From: Candidatus Kapaibacterium sp.
Lineage (GTDB): Bacteria > Bacteroidota > Ignavibacteria > Kapaibacteriales > UBA2268
Direction: 5' to 3'
Length of the DNA: 17,295 nt
Assembly: GCA_028691175.1 (NCBI GenBank)
Contig: JAQUZU010000025.1
Location: 3,639 to 20,933 of the forward strand
Made by a program: the position numbers and the translations under genes
The notes under the pieces: generated by a model
What the model saw: the letters and a program-made list of their open reading frames with translations, nothing else
The model's database searches: none
What the model was told of the DNA's origin: nothing
Part shown: one piece after another, positions 16,533 through 17,295 of the stretch
Position numbering within the stretch: the first letter of the stretch is position 1
Layout of the letters: each line of letters starts with the position of its first letter

Positions 16533-17295
16533 ATGAAAAGAAGTTTTAACGCAATTCTCGCTTTGTTGATTTTCGGCTGCATGGGATTATATTCGCAGAC
16601 AATTCCGACAGCATGGAATCTCGACACACAGGGCGACTATTCATTGACAGAATGGGCTGCGACAAACGCTGCCGGCACTTATCCGGCAAGTATGCGTTTC
16701 CATTTTATGGCGGTCAAAGATCCGAGCATTACAGTTGAGGGCACTTCCGACTATACCGAGGCATACAATTTGACTGCTATGGCGAAAGTCTATGGTCTCG
16801 GCGAAAACGGTATCGCATTTCAGAATAATTCGGGCGGAAAACAGGGCATGGCTTTGCTCGCTTTAAACACCAAAAACCGCAATACAATAGAAATCTCATG
16901 GACGGGACGCACAATCGCACTCAATGTCGGGCGAGTATTTGCAATTACCTTGCAATACAAACTGCCGAACGATGCCGGATGGACAACCCTGAACAGTTAT
17001 GTAGAACAAAACAACGCATCGTCTGTTGCCGGCAGCAGCCAAGCAATTCCGGCAGTCACTTTGCCGGAAAGTCTCGAAGACCAAGACGTCGTATATCTTC
17101 GCTGGGTATACAACTATGTATCCGGCGGCGGTGGGCGTCCGAAAATCGGTTTTGACGATGTGCTGATTACCAGCCAATCAAACGCCGGTCTGCCGAAAGC
17201 AATTGCGCTGAAGGAAATGTCTTCCGAATTTGTAAGCGTAGGAGTACCGTTCAACTTTACGATTAAACCGGTCGGCGACGAAGGCACGACGAAAT
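16533..17295 (+). CDS. Secreted or surface protein with N-terminal beta-sandwich domain, 3' end beyond the window
   Basis: The frame stays open from ATG 16533 to the window end (254 complete codons), so the gene is truncated by the window only. A signal peptide is clear at about residues 1-22 (hydrophobic AILALLIFGCMGLYSQ, cleavage near SQ/TI). Residues about 24-215 form a beta-rich, aromatic/Gly-rich module with ISWTGRTIALNVGRVFAITL (121-140) followed by QYKL, YLRWVYNY (188-195) and IGFDDVLITS (205-214). This resembles the extracellular module often seen at the front of multidomain surface proteins in Bacteroidota and Ignavibacteria-like genomes. From about 220 a new Ig-like repeat seems to begin (SVGVPFNFTIKPVGDEG). 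Its function is not recognisable. As an exported protein divergent to sprA it is a possible T9SS cargo, but the C-terminal sorting domain that would prove this lies outside the window. A purine-rich AGAAGG sits just before the ATG. Confidence 0.8.
   Translation, partial: MKRSFNAILALLIFGCMGLYSQTIPTAWNLDTQGDYSLTEWAATNAAGTYPASMRFHFMAVKDPSITVEGTSDYTEAYNLTAMAKVYGLGENGIAFQNNSGGKQGMALLALNTKNRNTIEISWTGRTIALNVGRVFAITLQYKLPNDAGWTTLNSYVEQNNASSVAGSSQAIPAVTLPESLEDQDVVYLRWVYNYVSGGGGRPKIGFDDVLITSQSNAGLPKAIALKEMSSEFVSVGVPFNFTIKPVGDEGTTK

Noticed and set aside
16896..17177. Open frames on both strands inside the exported-protein gene
   Set aside because: They overlap the frame that has the signal peptide, ribosome-binding site and promoter box, and have no recognisable features.

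Overview
The window looks like a chromosomal segment from the Bacteroidota/FCB group. It may belong to one of the lineages near Kapabacteria, Ignavibacteria or Chlorobi, but that finer placement is inference from gene content. The evidence is a full-length SprA (the giant outer-membrane translocon of the type IX secretion system, T9SS), two outer-membrane barrel proteins with the carboxypeptidase-regulatory domain plus TonB plug layout common in Bacteroidota, and three copies of the Bacteroidota -7 promoter box (TAnnTTTG form) in the one long promoter region.

Layout. 22-94 (-) is tRNA-Lys(UUU). 95-366 is a non-coding leader with two small overlapping hairpins. 367-1365 (+) is an extended-SDR NAD(P)-dependent epimerase/reductase. 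It converges, with only 18 nt between stop codons, on a run of minus-strand genes read from right to left: sprA (start 16144), a small exported DUF2059-like protein (start 9169), a Cys/Met-metabolism PLP enzyme (start 8541), and two tandem paralogous outer-membrane barrel proteins (starts 7208 and 4227). Terminator-like hairpins follow the DUF2059 gene, the PLP-enzyme gene and the first barrel gene. None is visible between sprA and the DUF2059 gene, so those two are probably co-transcribed. For three minus-strand genes I chose starts downstream of the longest open frame, two of them on clear Shine-Dalgarno evidence.

To the right of sprA, a 388-nt AT-rich divergent intergenic region (16145-16532) carries an 11-bp perfect inverted repeat. 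Each arm contains an outward-facing TATTTTTG box, so it looks like a symmetric two-way promoter or operator. The plus-strand gene beyond it (16533 to the window end) encodes a signal-peptide-bearing, beta-rich surface protein whose C-terminus is cut off by the window.

Taken together, most of the window concerns the cell envelope: the T9SS translocon, a small exported helper-like protein, a possible secreted cargo, and two outer-membrane barrels. The PLP enzyme, SDR enzyme and tRNA are ordinary housekeeping or metabolic genes. I see no CRISPR array, insertion sequence, phage gene or clear novel system. The most interesting points are the symmetric divergent promoter next to sprA, the unexplored link of the DUF2059 protein and the divergent exported protein with T9SS, and the divergent tails of the duplicated barrels.
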